A DNA stretch of 64,000 nt from Inhella crocodyli. GTDB taxonomy: Bacteria > Pseudomonadota > Gammaproteobacteria > Burkholderiales > Burkholderiaceae_C. Location of the stretch: NCBI RefSeq assembly GCF_004004565.1, contig NZ_SACM01000001.1, positions 806,001 through 870,000 of the forward strand. Direction: 5' to 3'. A program made the position numbers and the translations under genes. The notes below the pieces were generated by a model, which saw only the letters and a program-made list of their open reading frames with translations, was not told the origin of the DNA and ran no database searches. Positions 23,374 through 31,708 of the stretch are shown piece after piece. How positions within the stretch are numbered: the stretch's first letter is position 1; each line of letters starts with the position of its first letter.

Positions 23374-25437
23374 TCAGGTAGGGGTTTGGGAATGGAACAA
23401 GGGCAGCAAGAAGGTGAGCGTCGTGCCACGTCCAGGCGCGCTGTTCACTTCCACCTTGCCGCCGAGCTCACGAACATACTGCATGCTCTCAAAGGCACCG
23501 ATGCCCATGCCATGGGCCTTCGTGCTCTGGAAGGGCTTAAAGAGGCGGTCCCGCACGAACTCCTCGCTCATGCCGATGCCTTCGTCCACGACCTCGACAC
23601 GGGCGTAGGAGCCGACGGCGTCGATGCGCAAGTGCACCACCTGTTCGTCTTGGCTGGCGTCCAAAGCATTCTGGACAGCGTGACCGACGACTCGCTCGAT
23701 GCGCTCCTCCACACCCCGGGTCTCGACCCCCTCTTGGGCTTGCACCTCTACGTGGCGCCCGCGTTGGCGGGCTGCCGTCTGCAAACGCTCGGCGATGGCC
23801 GCCAAGCGAACGCCGCTGGAAAGGCCCGTAGGACGTGCCCCCTCGCGCAGTTGAAGCATCAACTGGCGCATCTTCTCCACGGCGTGATTGACGGTGTCGT
23901 TCATGTCGCGCCGGAACTCGGGGTTGTCGCCGTGACGCTCGGCGTTCTTCATCATCAACGACAGTTGCGTCACGATGTTCTTCAGGTCGTGCACGACGAA
24001 GGCCGACATCCGGTTGAAGGCCTCGAATTTCTGGGCTTCCAGCAACTGCTCGCTGGCCTGCAGCATGGCCAGCCCCCCTGCTGCCTGCGAGGCCGCCGTC
24101 TTGAGCAGGTCGCGGACCTCCCAGTCCAAGGCCAGGGGTGTTCGCGGCTGCGCCAGCACGACGGCGCCATGCAAGCGACCGGCCACCACCAAGGGAATCA
24201 ACAACCAAGCTTGTGGGTCCTCGAGCAACCAGTCGGGCGGTGGTAGGCCGTCGGCAGCTTGTCCCTGGCGCCAAGCGTTGAGGTCGGTGATCCACAAGCG
24301 ATCGGCCAGGTCCACCAAGCAACCGTCGACGGGCAATCGGCGATCCCGACGTTCGAAGTTCCAGGCAGACACCTGTGACAAAACGCCATCTTCGCTTCGC
24401 CGGAGCCACAAGCCACCTGCCGGGCTTTCCACCAACGCAGCCAAGGAGCGCACCACGGTTTCGCCCATGCGATCCGGCGCCTCGGACGACCCCAGCGCCG
24501 CGGTGAAGCGCAGCCACTCGTCGCGGTAGTCGTAGCGATATCGGAAAAAGCTTTTGCTGACCCACACCCGCAGCCGCGCCCGAACCGCGCCAGAAAAAAC
24601 AACCACTGCGAGGCCCAAGATCCCGGCCACCAGCAGCAGCACTTGCAGCGCCGGCCCCCAGTCACCGCCCGAATAGCGCACCCAGTAGCCCAGACCCGCG
24701 ACCAACAACAGGTAAGCCCCGCTGAAGAGCAAGGTCGCCGAGTGGAAGACCACGGTGCGCGAGACTTGAAGCGACGCCATCAACGCAGCGCCACGCCCAA
24801 GCCCCAAGGCCAAAAGCGGCAAACCCAGCGCCGCCACCATCGGCCGCAGTTGCATGGTTTGCCAGTCCTGCCGGCGCAGCAACATGGCCTCGGCAAACAC
24901 GTACACATCGAAGGCAAAGCCCACGGCCAATCCCAGGCACACCGGCTTGGCGTTCCACCGCTGGTCGCCACCCGCATTGCGGTAAAGCTGCTCGACCAAG
25001 ATCAGGCCAGCGATCGCCAAGGCCAAACCCGACGTGGCCCGCACCACGCTTTCCACATCTCGCGACCAGGCACCATGGGCTGCGCTGAGCAAACCGAGCA
25101 TCGCCATGCCGGCGAACAAGAGCACCGGCAAGACAAACCCCGGCCACTCGCGCCGCCGGCCATTGATACCAAGCAGCACCAAGAGCCAGCCCATCCACGC
25201 CAATTGCCGCAAGCCGTCGAACCAAGTTTGGGGCGCATCCAGGGGCCACAGAGGTCGGAACGACAAGGCGGCCGACAGCACCGCCCAGACCAAGCTGGCC
25301 CCTGTGGCCATCACCAGCCACGTGTGGGGCAATCGCGAACTCGCACCGGCCCACATGCCACGGCGCTGCACCGCCCAAGCCAACACCGAGGCGTAGGCCA
25401 GGGCCGCCAACACGGCCAGCGTCAGGTCCAAACTCAT
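23374..25437 (-). CDS. prsK: PEP-CTERM system histidine kinase PrsK
   Basis: A 687-aa membrane sensor kinase. About ten hydrophobic segments occupy residues 1-285, followed by a GAF-like domain (about 310-460). The dimerisation helix has phospho-acceptor His483 in VVHDLKNIV, and an HATPase domain (VQNALDAS, VDEGIGM, GMGIGAFES) ends the protein. This large multi-helix sensor region is the PrsK hallmark. It probably phosphorylates PrsR, encoded 10 bp downstream. An intrinsic terminator ends only 15 bp before its ATG and no clear ribosome site is seen, so its expression signals are unusual. Confidence 0.92.
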   Translation of the reverse strand: MSLDLTLAVLAALAYASVLAWAVQRRGMWAGASSRLPHTWLVMATGASLVWAVLSAALSFRPLWPLDAPQTWFDGLRQLAWMGWLLVLLGINGRRREWPGFVLPVLLFAGMAMLGLLSAAHGAWSRDVESVVRATSGLALAIAGLILVEQLYRNAGGDQRWNAKPVCLGLAVGFAFDVYVFAEAMLLRRQDWQTMQLRPMVAALGLPLLALGLGRGAALMASLQVSRTVVFHSATLLFSGAYLLLVAGLGYWVRYSGGDWGPALQVLLLVAGILGLAVVVFSGAVRARLRVWVSKSFFRYRYDYRDEWLRFTAALGSSEAPDRMGETVVRSLAALVESPAGGLWLRRSEDGVLSQVSAWNFERRDRRLPVDGCLVDLADRLWITDLNAWRQGQAADGLPPPDWLLEDPQAWLLIPLVVAGRLHGAVVLAQPRTPLALDWEVRDLLKTAASQAAGGLAMLQASEQLLEAQKFEAFNRMSAFVVHDLKNIVTQLSLMMKNAERHGDNPEFRRDMNDTVNHAVEKMRQLMLQLREGARPTGLSSGVRLAAIAERLQTAARQRGRHVEVQAQEGVETRGVEERIERVVGHAVQNALDASQDEQVVHLRIDAVGSYARVEVVDEGIGMSEEFVRDRLFKPFQSTKAHGMGIGAFESMQYVRELGGKVEVNSAPGRGTTLTFLLPLFHSQTPT

Positions 25438-25452
25438 GGTTCAGGCAGTTGG

Positions 25453-25478
25453 AAACAAAAACCCGGGCAGTGCCCGGG
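25453..25478 (-). terminator. intrinsic terminator between the sugar transferase and prsK
   Basis: On the minus strand, CCCGGGC-ACT-GCCCGGG is followed by TTTTTGTTT. The 7-bp all-GC stem plus T-run is a standard Rho-independent terminator. It lies 30 bp after the transferase stop and 15 bp before the prsK start. Confidence 0.8.
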
Positions 25479-25507
25479 CCTTGCGCGACGCGCCGAAGCG
25501 TCGAAAC

Positions 25508-26887
25508 TCAGCGCGCACCGCGCCCCGTCAAAACAACGGCCACGGTCTCGATCAGGACCAAGATGTCCAAAAACAGGCTGTGGTTCTTGACGTAATACAA
25601 GTCGTACTGGAGCTTGGCCGCGGCATCTTCCTCGGTCGCACCGTAGTCGTACTTGACTTGCGCCCAGCCGGTGACCCCAGGCTTCACGCTGTGGCGAACG
25701 GCGAAGTACGGGATCTTCTGGACCAGCTGCTCCACGAAGAAGGCCCGCTCGGGTCGCGGTCCCACGAGGCTCATGTCGCCACGCAAGACGTTGAACAGTT
25801 GGGGCAACTCGTCGATGCGCGTGCGACGGATGAACTTGCCCACGCGGGTGACGCGGTCGTCGTTCTTCGTGGCCCAGACCGGCTTGCCATCCTTCTCGGC
25901 ATCGGTGCGCATGCTGCGGAACTTGGTCACCATGAAGGGCTGGCTGTTGAGCCCCACACGCTCTTGACGGTAGAACACCGGCCCGCGCGACTCCAGACGC
26001 ACGGCGACGGCGGCCAAGACCATGATGGGCGCGGTCACCAACAGCAGCATGGCCGAACAAACGATGTCGAACGCGCGCTTGATGGCCGAGCGCAGCGCCG
26101 TCTGGTTGAAGCCGTCGCCAAACACCAACCAACCGGCGTTGACGTGCTTCAGGCTGATCTGGTGCAGGTTCTTTTCGAAGTGGGTGGCCAGGTCCACCAC
26201 CCGAATGCCGACCACTTTGCAATCCAAGAGTTCGCGCAAGGGCGTGTTGCCACCGCGGCGCTCCGACAGGGCCACCACGATCTCGTCCGCCCCCAAGCGC
26301 AAGGCGGTTTCGCTCAGGCTGTCGGCGGTCGACACCAAGTCCTTCTCGTCCACGGCCACTTCCGTGTCAGAACCGCGGTAAAAGCCGATGATCTGCGCCA
26401 TCGGGTCAGATTCACGCAGGCTTTGGGCAACGTCCAAGGCGGCGGGACCCGCCCCCAGGACCAGCACGCGGCTGCGGCCGCGAGCCGGGTCGGCGACATG
26501 CGATGCGTAGGCCCGGTGCAACACCACCGCCGCCACCGCCGCCATGGCGGCAAAGGAGGCCCACGGCGCTTCGGCTTGGCCCATCGGAACCAAGTGAAGC
26601 ACGGCGTAGGTGATGGGCAAAGCGAAAAGCAGGGCCACGATGCCGCGGGCGCAAACTTGCGTCAAGCTGCGCTTGGGCGCTGGCTGGTAAAGGCCCGTGG
26701 CGCTGTTGACCACGAACATGACACCGGCCAACGACAAACCTTGCGCTGCCGCGACCGGCAGGGACAGCGGATCGCTGCCGCCCATGGTCATCACCGTCAA
26801 GATCAACACGGCAACGATCAAACCAACGTCGAAGGCCACCTGCGTGACCGAACGCTTCTGCAAGTAATGGTTGAACACGCGGACCAT
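25508..26887 (-). CDS. EpsB-type polyprenyl-phosphate sugar transferase (PEP-CTERM-associated)
   Basis: Starts exopolysaccharide repeat-unit assembly by moving a sugar-1-phosphate to undecaprenyl phosphate at the inner membrane. The 459-aa protein has four to five N-terminal membrane segments, a Rossmann-like central domain (VLVLGAGPAALDVAQSL) and a further membrane helix. The C-terminal bacterial sugar transferase domain shows RRTRIDELPQLFNVLRGDMSLVGPRPER, with GVTGWAQ near the end. This layout matches the TIGR03013 transferases that travel with XrtA/PEP-CTERM genes. ATG 26887 is the start. It is upstream of prsK but separated from it by a terminator. Confidence 0.92.
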   Translation of the reverse strand: MVRVFNHYLQKRSVTQVAFDVGLIVAVLILTVMTMGGSDPLSLPVAAAQGLSLAGVMFVVNSATGLYQPAPKRSLTQVCARGIVALLFALPITYAVLHLVPMGQAEAPWASFAAMAAVAAVVLHRAYASHVADPARGRSRVLVLGAGPAALDVAQSLRESDPMAQIIGFYRGSDTEVAVDEKDLVSTADSLSETALRLGADEIVVALSERRGGNTPLRELLDCKVVGIRVVDLATHFEKNLHQISLKHVNAGWLVFGDGFNQTALRSAIKRAFDIVCSAMLLLVTAPIMVLAAVAVRLESRGPVFYRQERVGLNSQPFMVTKFRSMRTDAEKDGKPVWATKNDDRVTRVGKFIRRTRIDELPQLFNVLRGDMSLVGPRPERAFFVEQLVQKIPYFAVRHSVKPGVTGWAQVKYDYGATEEDAAAKLQYDLYYVKNHSLFLDILVLIETVAVVLTGRGAR

Positions 26888-27189
26888 GGAAACCTCAGGG
26901 GGGGGCTGGCTGAGCGGCCAACGGGTCGGTTGGCACGCCTCTTGAGCGGTGCCGGGATGATGCCCGCCACCCCATGGGTTGAAAGCCCCCCGTTTGGGGG
27001 TCGAAAACCGGACGCATGGGACGTGCGAGTGCCGCGCTGTGACGCATCTCACGGCCCGAACGCCTGACCCCCTGGACCGGGGGTGCCTCTGCACAGCACA
27101 CCGCGCTCCAAGCAGGAACAAAAAAGGGACTCGCACAGCGAGTCCCTTGGATCGAGCGAGGCAAGTGCAGGCCGAGGGCCTGCCCTGCA
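26888..27189. other. intergenic region between the sugar transferase and the binding-protein gene
   Basis: These 302 bp hold no convincing gene. They contain the terminator of the downstream-facing binding-protein gene at 27118-27148, a CCCCCCGTTTGGGGG inverted repeat near 26986-27000, and presumably the promoter of the sugar transferase, for which I see no clear -35/-10 or sigma-54 site on the minus strand. Confidence 0.6.
27118..27148 (-). terminator. intrinsic terminator after the amino-acid binding-protein gene
   Basis: A perfect 11-bp stem (AAGGGACTCGC / GCGAGTCCCTT, loop of 3) is followed on the minus strand by a run of six T, 42 bp beyond the stop codon. This is a strong Rho-independent terminator. 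Confidence 0.88.
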
Positions 27190-28335
27190 TCAACGAATCA
27201 CAGCCAACTCGGCGCGCTCGCCGCCCTTGTAGGTGTAGAGGGTCAGGGCGCCATTCTTGATGTCGCCCTTGTCGTCGAAGGAAATGACGCCGGTCACCCC
27301 CTTGTACCCAGCCGTCTTGGCCAAAACCGGCAGGTACTTGGACGGCTCGGGCGAACCGGCCTTTTCCATTGCGGCGGCCATCACCATGGTGGCGTCGTAG
27401 ACGTAGGGGGCGTAAACCTGCACTTCCAGGTTGTTCTTGGCCTTGAAGCGCGCCTTGAAGTCGTCCAAGCCCTTCTTGGCCGCACCTTCCACGCCGCCGG
27501 CTTCGGCGCAATACACCTGGTCGTCGGACATGGCGCCTGCCGCCAAGCCCGGCAGCCCGGCCGTGCAAATGCCGTCGCCGCCCACCAACTTGGCCTTGAT
27601 GCCCAGCGCCTTCATCTGGCGCAGCATCGGGCCGGCCACGGCGTCCATGCCGCCGAAGAACACCACATCGGGGTTCTTGGCCTTCAGGCTGGTCAGGATG
27701 GCGGTGAAGTCCGTGGCCTTGTCGTTCGTGAACTCACGGCCAACCGTCTTGCCGCCCGCGGCCTTGACGCCCTTCTCGAACTCATCGGCCACGCCTTGGC
27801 CATAAGCGGTGCGGTCGTCGATCACCACGATCGACTTGCCCTTCAGCTTCTGCACGGCGTACTTGCCCAAGGTGCCCCCCAGATGCACGTCATCGGCCAC
27901 CACGCGGAAGGTGGTCTTGAAGCCCTGGCGGGTGAACTTCGGGTTGGTGGCGGAGGGACTGATTTGCGGAACGCCAGCGTCGCTGTAGACCTTGGCGGCA
28001 GGAATCGAGGTGCCCGAGTTCAGATGGCCGATCACGCCATGGACCTTGGAGTCCACCAGCTTTTGGGCGGCCGCCGTGCCCTGCTTCGGATCGCCAGCGT
28101 CGTCTTCGGCGAACAGCTTGAACACCGCGACCTTGCCGCCGATCTTGATCTTCTTGGCGTTCAGATCGTCGATGGCCATGCGGGCCCCGAGCTCGTTGTC
28201 CTTGCCCAAGTGCGCAATGCCACCGCTGGTGGGGCCCACGTGGCCGATGCGGACTTCGACGGTCTCCTGCGCCATGGCGACGCCACCAAAGGCCACCAGG
28301 CCGGCCACCACGATGCTGTTCAACTTGACTTGCAT
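27190..28335 (-). CDS. periplasmic branched-chain amino acid binding protein (LivK type)
   Basis: The solute-binding subunit of an ABC importer. The 381-aa precursor has a Sec signal (VAGLVAFGGVAMAQ) and the type I periplasmic-binding fold, with VRIGHVGPTSGGIAHLGKDNELGARMAIDDLN at the start, GHLNSGTSIPAAKVYSDAG and FFGGMDAVAGPMLRQ. A GGAG site 7 nt before ATG 28335 fixes the start. No permease or ATPase genes adjoin, so it must pair with components encoded elsewhere, or bind another small carboxylate. It is monocistronic, with its own terminator. Confidence 0.92.
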   Translation of the reverse strand: MQVKLNSIVVAGLVAFGGVAMAQETVEVRIGHVGPTSGGIAHLGKDNELGARMAIDDLNAKKIKIGGKVAVFKLFAEDDAGDPKQGTAAAQKLVDSKVHGVIGHLNSGTSIPAAKVYSDAGVPQISPSATNPKFTRQGFKTTFRVVADDVHLGGTLGKYAVQKLKGKSIVVIDDRTAYGQGVADEFEKGVKAAGGKTVGREFTNDKATDFTAILTSLKAKNPDVVFFGGMDAVAGPMLRQMKALGIKAKLVGGDGICTAGLPGLAAGAMSDDQVYCAEAGGVEGAAKKGLDDFKARFKAKNNLEVQVYAPYVYDATMVMAAAMEKAGSPEPSKYLPVLAKTAGYKGVTGVISFDDKGDIKNGALTLYTYKGGERAELAVIR

Positions 28336-28461
28336 GCCATCACTCCAGAAAGTTGGATCAATTGTTCGGCGCTGTGGCGGGTGCCACGACCGAGGCGCCG
28401 CAGACCATAGCGCAATTCCGCAAGGCGCCGATTGGGGCTAGCCCGGGTCGAAAACGGCGAT

Positions 28462-28695
28462 TCAACGATCCGGTTGACCGGCTTGGGTCGCGTCGCCGCG
28501 CATCGCGATCAAAGCCGCCACACGGGGCAGCAAGGCATCCAGCAATTGCTGCTCGAAATGCGGTCGCAATTCCCCCACCACGTCCTGGACCAAGCCCGGC
28601 AACGCACCCAACACTGCCGCCTGTTGTGCGGGACTCAAGCCCTCTGACGCGACAACGTCGGTCAGCACCGGCAGGTCGATCGAAACAGGGTTCAT
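28462..28695 (-). CDS. small hypothetical protein coupled to holC
   Basis: A 77-aa acidic, helical, soluble protein that I do not recognise. Its ATG overlaps the holC stop (ATGA), which is the main support for it being real. The sequence contains SPAQQAAVLGALPGLVQDVVGEL and HFEQQLLDALLPRVAALIA, two amphipathic helices, with no cysteine and no membrane segment. It ends the pepA-holC operon, 126 bp before the binding-protein start. Confidence 0.65.
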   Translation of the reverse strand: MNPVSIDLPVLTDVVASEGLSPAQQAAVLGALPGLVQDVVGELRPHFEQQLLDALLPRVAALIAMRGDATQAGQPDR

Positions 28696-29120
28696 GCCCC
28701 CTCCCGCGAGTGAATCACCTCACAGCCCATCTTCTGATAGAGGCGATAGCGCTGCCGTCCTCGTTGCGCGGCAGCTTCATCGGCCGGCACGCAATCCACC
28801 ACACCGGCAAATGCCATCAGTTCGGGGTGGATCTCACTGCCAAGGTTGAGCCAATGCGTCCCTGGCGGCGGGGAGCCAATCGACGCTTCGGTGTGGTGCA
28901 ACTGAATGCGACTGCGCCGACGAACGTGCGAAGGCGCATCCGGCGCCGCCAAGGGCAGAAAACCCTGCGGATCTGCAGCACACACATGGTGCAAGAGTCG
29001 CGCAGACTGGGCATGGTCCACCGTCACCCAAAGGGACAAGCCTTTGGCATGGGCCTTGCGCAGCGCGCGCAAGGCCCACCCTAGGGGGTCGGACACACCG
29101 CTGATCAGGCGGACTTCCAC
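28692..29120 (-). CDS. holC: DNA polymerase III chi subunit
   Basis: Chi links the clamp-loader (via psi) to SSB at the replication fork. The 142-aa product starts at GTG 29120, with VEVRLISGVSDPLGWALRALRKAHAKG matching the HolC N-terminus. It ends with the family-type RQRYRLYQKMGCEVIHS. An earlier in-frame start would run into pepA, so the GTG 8 bp after the pepA stop is preferred although no strong ribosome site is seen. The pepA-holC order is conserved in proteobacteria. The usual valS neighbour is absent. Confidence 0.85.
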   Translation of the reverse strand: MEVRLISGVSDPLGWALRALRKAHAKGLSLWVTVDHAQSARLLHHVCAADPQGFLPLAAPDAPSHVRRRSRIQLHHTEASIGSPPPGTHWLNLGSEIHPELMAFAGVVDCVPADEAAAQRGRQRYRLYQKMGCEVIHSREGA

Positions 29121-29128
29121 GGCCCGTG

Positions 29129-30589
29129 TCAGCGCACTTGGGCCAACAAGAAGTGCGTGAGCAGCCCCACCGGACGACCCGTGGCGCCTTTGGCCGCGCC
29201 GCCCTTCCAAGCGGTACCGGCGATGTCAAGGTGGGCCCAGCGGTACTTGCGCGCGAAACGCTGCAAGAACTTGGCCGCCGTGATCGAGCCCCCCGCACGA
29301 GGGCCGACGTTGGCCATGTCGGCAAAGTGCGTCTTCAGCGCGTCGTCGTACTCCTCGTCCAAGGGCATGCGCCAGCACGGGTCCAGCGCCGACTCGCCGG
29401 CTTGGCTCAGCGCCTGGGCGAGTTCGTCGTCACTCGCGTACATGCCACTGCGCACGCCACCCAGGGCGATGACACACGCGCCCGTCAGCGTGGCCACGTC
29501 CACCACCATGGCGGGCTTGAAGCGCTCCGCATACGTGAGGGCATCGCACAGGATCAGTCGACCCTCGGCGTCGGTGTTCAAGATCTCGATGGTCTGACCG
29601 GACATCGAGGTCACCACATCCCCCGGCTTGACGGCACGGCCGCTGGGCATGTTTTCGCACGCCGGGATCAGGGCCACCACGTTCAACTTGGGCTTCAACT
29701 CGCCGACGGCGCGCATCGCACCGAGCACGCTCGCGGCACCGCCCATGTCGTACTTCATCTCGTCCATTTCGGCGCCGGGCTTGAGCGAGATCCCGCCGGT
29801 GTCGAATGTGATGCCCTTGCCAACGAGCACGACCGGAGCTTGCGTCTTGGGCGCACCGTCATAGCGCAACACGATGAAGCGCAAGGCTTCGTCGGAACCT
29901 TGGGCCACCGCCAAAAACGAGCCCATCCCGAGCCGCTCGACCGCACGACGGTCCAGCACCTCAACCTTCATGCCGTGGCTTCGCGCCAACTGCTTGGCCT
30001 GATCGGCCAGATGGGTCGGCGTGCAGTGGTTGCCCGGGCGGTTTGCCAGTTCCTTGGCCAAACCGATGCCCGCGGCCAAGGCCTCACCCTGCGCCAGCCC
30101 AGCGCGGGCCGCCTTGAGGTCGGCCTTGTCCACCAAGAGGCTGGCCTTGGCAACACGCGCCTCTTTCGGGGCGCTCGGCTTGGTCAGTTGGTACAAGTAC
30201 TCGGCGTCGGCCAAGCTCAAGACCGCCTGTTCCACCAACGACGACGCCAACGAACCGAAGCCCACGAAGGCCACCGCCACCTGCGTCACTTGCCGGCCCT
30301 TGACCTGCGCCAGGGCGGCATTCAAAGCCGCCTTGCCGGCCTTGGTGCCCGTGCCGCCCGAGGCGGCCAAAACCAAGCGCGGCGCCTTGACCCCGGCCAC
30401 GTGGTGCAGCAGCACCGCCTTGCCGGCCTTGTGCTCAAAGTCGCCCAACTTCACCGCGGCCTTGACGGCGGCAGCGACTGCAGGGTCCAACTGGGTCGGC
30501 AAATGCTCGCCCGCGATCACCACCAGCAGGGCGTCGGCGGCGGCCGAGGCGAGCTTGTCGATCGAAAGCGCTTGAATACGTGCGTCCAT
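29129..30589 (-). CDS. pepA: leucyl aminopeptidase PepA
   Basis: A cytosolic two-metal aminopeptidase (family M17). The 486-aa protein shows the metal site VGKGITFDTGGISLKPG and the signature NTDAEGRLILCDAL, plus an N-terminal macro-like domain. In E. coli PepA also binds DNA at cer and at the carAB promoter. It is divergent from lptF with 27 bp between starts, the standard arrangement in proteobacteria, and is followed by holC. Confidence 0.97.
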   Translation of the reverse strand: MDARIQALSIDKLASAAADALLVVIAGEHLPTQLDPAVAAAVKAAVKLGDFEHKAGKAVLLHHVAGVKAPRLVLAASGGTGTKAGKAALNAALAQVKGRQVTQVAVAFVGFGSLASSLVEQAVLSLADAEYLYQLTKPSAPKEARVAKASLLVDKADLKAARAGLAQGEALAAGIGLAKELANRPGNHCTPTHLADQAKQLARSHGMKVEVLDRRAVERLGMGSFLAVAQGSDEALRFIVLRYDGAPKTQAPVVLVGKGITFDTGGISLKPGAEMDEMKYDMGGAASVLGAMRAVGELKPKLNVVALIPACENMPSGRAVKPGDVVTSMSGQTIEILNTDAEGRLILCDALTYAERFKPAMVVDVATLTGACVIALGGVRSGMYASDDELAQALSQAGESALDPCWRMPLDEEYDDALKTHFADMANVGPRAGGSITAAKFLQRFARKYRWAHLDIAGTAWKGGAAKGATGRPVGLLTHFLLAQVR

Positions 30590-30616
30590 AATTCCTGGGC
30601 TGAATAAAGCTGAAGC

Positions 30617-31708
30617 ATGTTATTGGATACCACTTTTCGCAAAGACCTCTCTCGGGGGTTCGGCGTCACCCTCGTCGTGCTGGTGACGATCGTGGTCACG
30701 GTCATGCTCATCAAAACCCTGGGGCAGGCCGCGGGGGGCCGGGTGGCGGCCCAAGACGTCGTGATGCTGTTGGGCTTTGCCGCCCTCAGTCAGTTGCCTT
30801 TGGTGCTGACCTTGTCCCTCTTCATCGCCGTCGTCTCCACGCTGTCGCGCATGTACCGCGACTCCGAGATGGCCGTGTGGCAGGCTTGCGGTGTGCCGGT
30901 GCGGCGCTTGACCCAGCCGCTGCTGAAGGTCGCCTTGCCCGTGGTCGCCGTCATTGGCGTGTTGGTGATGGTGGCTTGGCCTTGGGGGAACGCGCAGTCA
31001 CAACAGTTGCGCGACCGCTACGAAAAGCGAAGTGACCTGTCTCGGGTTGCGCCGGGGCAGTTCCAAGCGTCGCGGGACGGCAGCAAGGTCTTCTTCATCG
31101 AGCGGGATTCCGACTTGGCGGGCGTGGGGCGCAACGTGTTCATCCTCAGCCAACAAGGACCTCGCGAGTCGGTGACCACGGCCGCCACGGGCCAAATCGT
31201 TTGGGACGAGGGCGACCGCTACCTCGTGCTGCAGCAGGGCCAGCGCAATGAAAGCGATGCCGCCGGGCGCACTGGCACGCTCGCCCGCTTCGACCAATAC
31301 CGGGTGCTGGCCGACCGCCAGACGGCGCGCAACTTGGATGAATTGCCCCCCAAGGCCATGGACACCATGGCCCTGACGCAATCGACGCAAGCCCGGCACC
31401 GGGCTGAGTTGGTTTGGAGGGCCGGCATGGTGATCGGCGCCCTCAACCTGGCCCTGCTGGGACTGGGCTTGGCGGCCACCAACCCGCGGCGGCCCAACAG
31501 TTGGGGGCTGCTGCTGGCCCTGCTGGTGTTCGTGGTCTATTACAACTTGATCAACCTGTCGCAAAGCTGGGTGGGCCGGGGCAAACTCGACGCCCTGGAG
31601 GCCATGGCCATCGTCCACGGCGCCGCATTCGCGGTGGCCTTGCTCTTACTGACTTGGCGAGACGAGTCGATCCGGTTTGTTCCGCCGTGGCGCCGGAGGA
31701 TCGCGTGA
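30617..31708 (+). CDS. lptF: LPS export permease LptF
   Basis: One of the two permease subunits of the LptB2FG transporter that extracts lipopolysaccharide from the inner membrane. The 363-aa protein has the YjgP/YjgQ fold: three membrane helices at the N-terminus, a periplasmic beta-jellyroll (about 105-265) and three more helices. It starts MLLDTTFRKDLSRGFGVTL. The stop overlaps the lptG GTG. The coupled downstream genes cbiX and cysB are not part of LPS export. Confidence 0.95.
   Translation: MLLDTTFRKDLSRGFGVTLVVLVTIVVTVMLIKTLGQAAGGRVAAQDVVMLLGFAALSQLPLVLTLSLFIAVVSTLSRMYRDSEMAVWQACGVPVRRLTQPLLKVALPVVAVIGVLVMVAWPWGNAQSQQLRDRYEKRSDLSRVAPGQFQASRDGSKVFFIERDSDLAGVGRNVFILSQQGPRESVTTAATGQIVWDEGDRYLVLQQGQRNESDAAGRTGTLARFDQYRVLADRQTARNLDELPPKAMDTMALTQSTQARHRAELVWRAGMVIGALNLALLGLGLAATNPRRPNSWGLLLALLVFVVYYNLINLSQSWVGRGKLDALEAMAIVHGAAFAVALLLLTWRDESIRFVPPWRRRIA

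Noticed and set aside
17093-26887. PEP-CTERM sorting signals on proteins of this block
   Set aside because: I looked for C-terminal VPEP plus hydrophobic helix plus basic tail on the products here, and none ends that way.
26930-26945. Sigma-54-like TGGCACG-N4-TTGA on the plus strand upstream of the sugar transferase gene
   Set aside because: The essential GC of the -12 element is replaced (TTGA for TTGC), and it points away from the transferase, toward no plus-strand gene.
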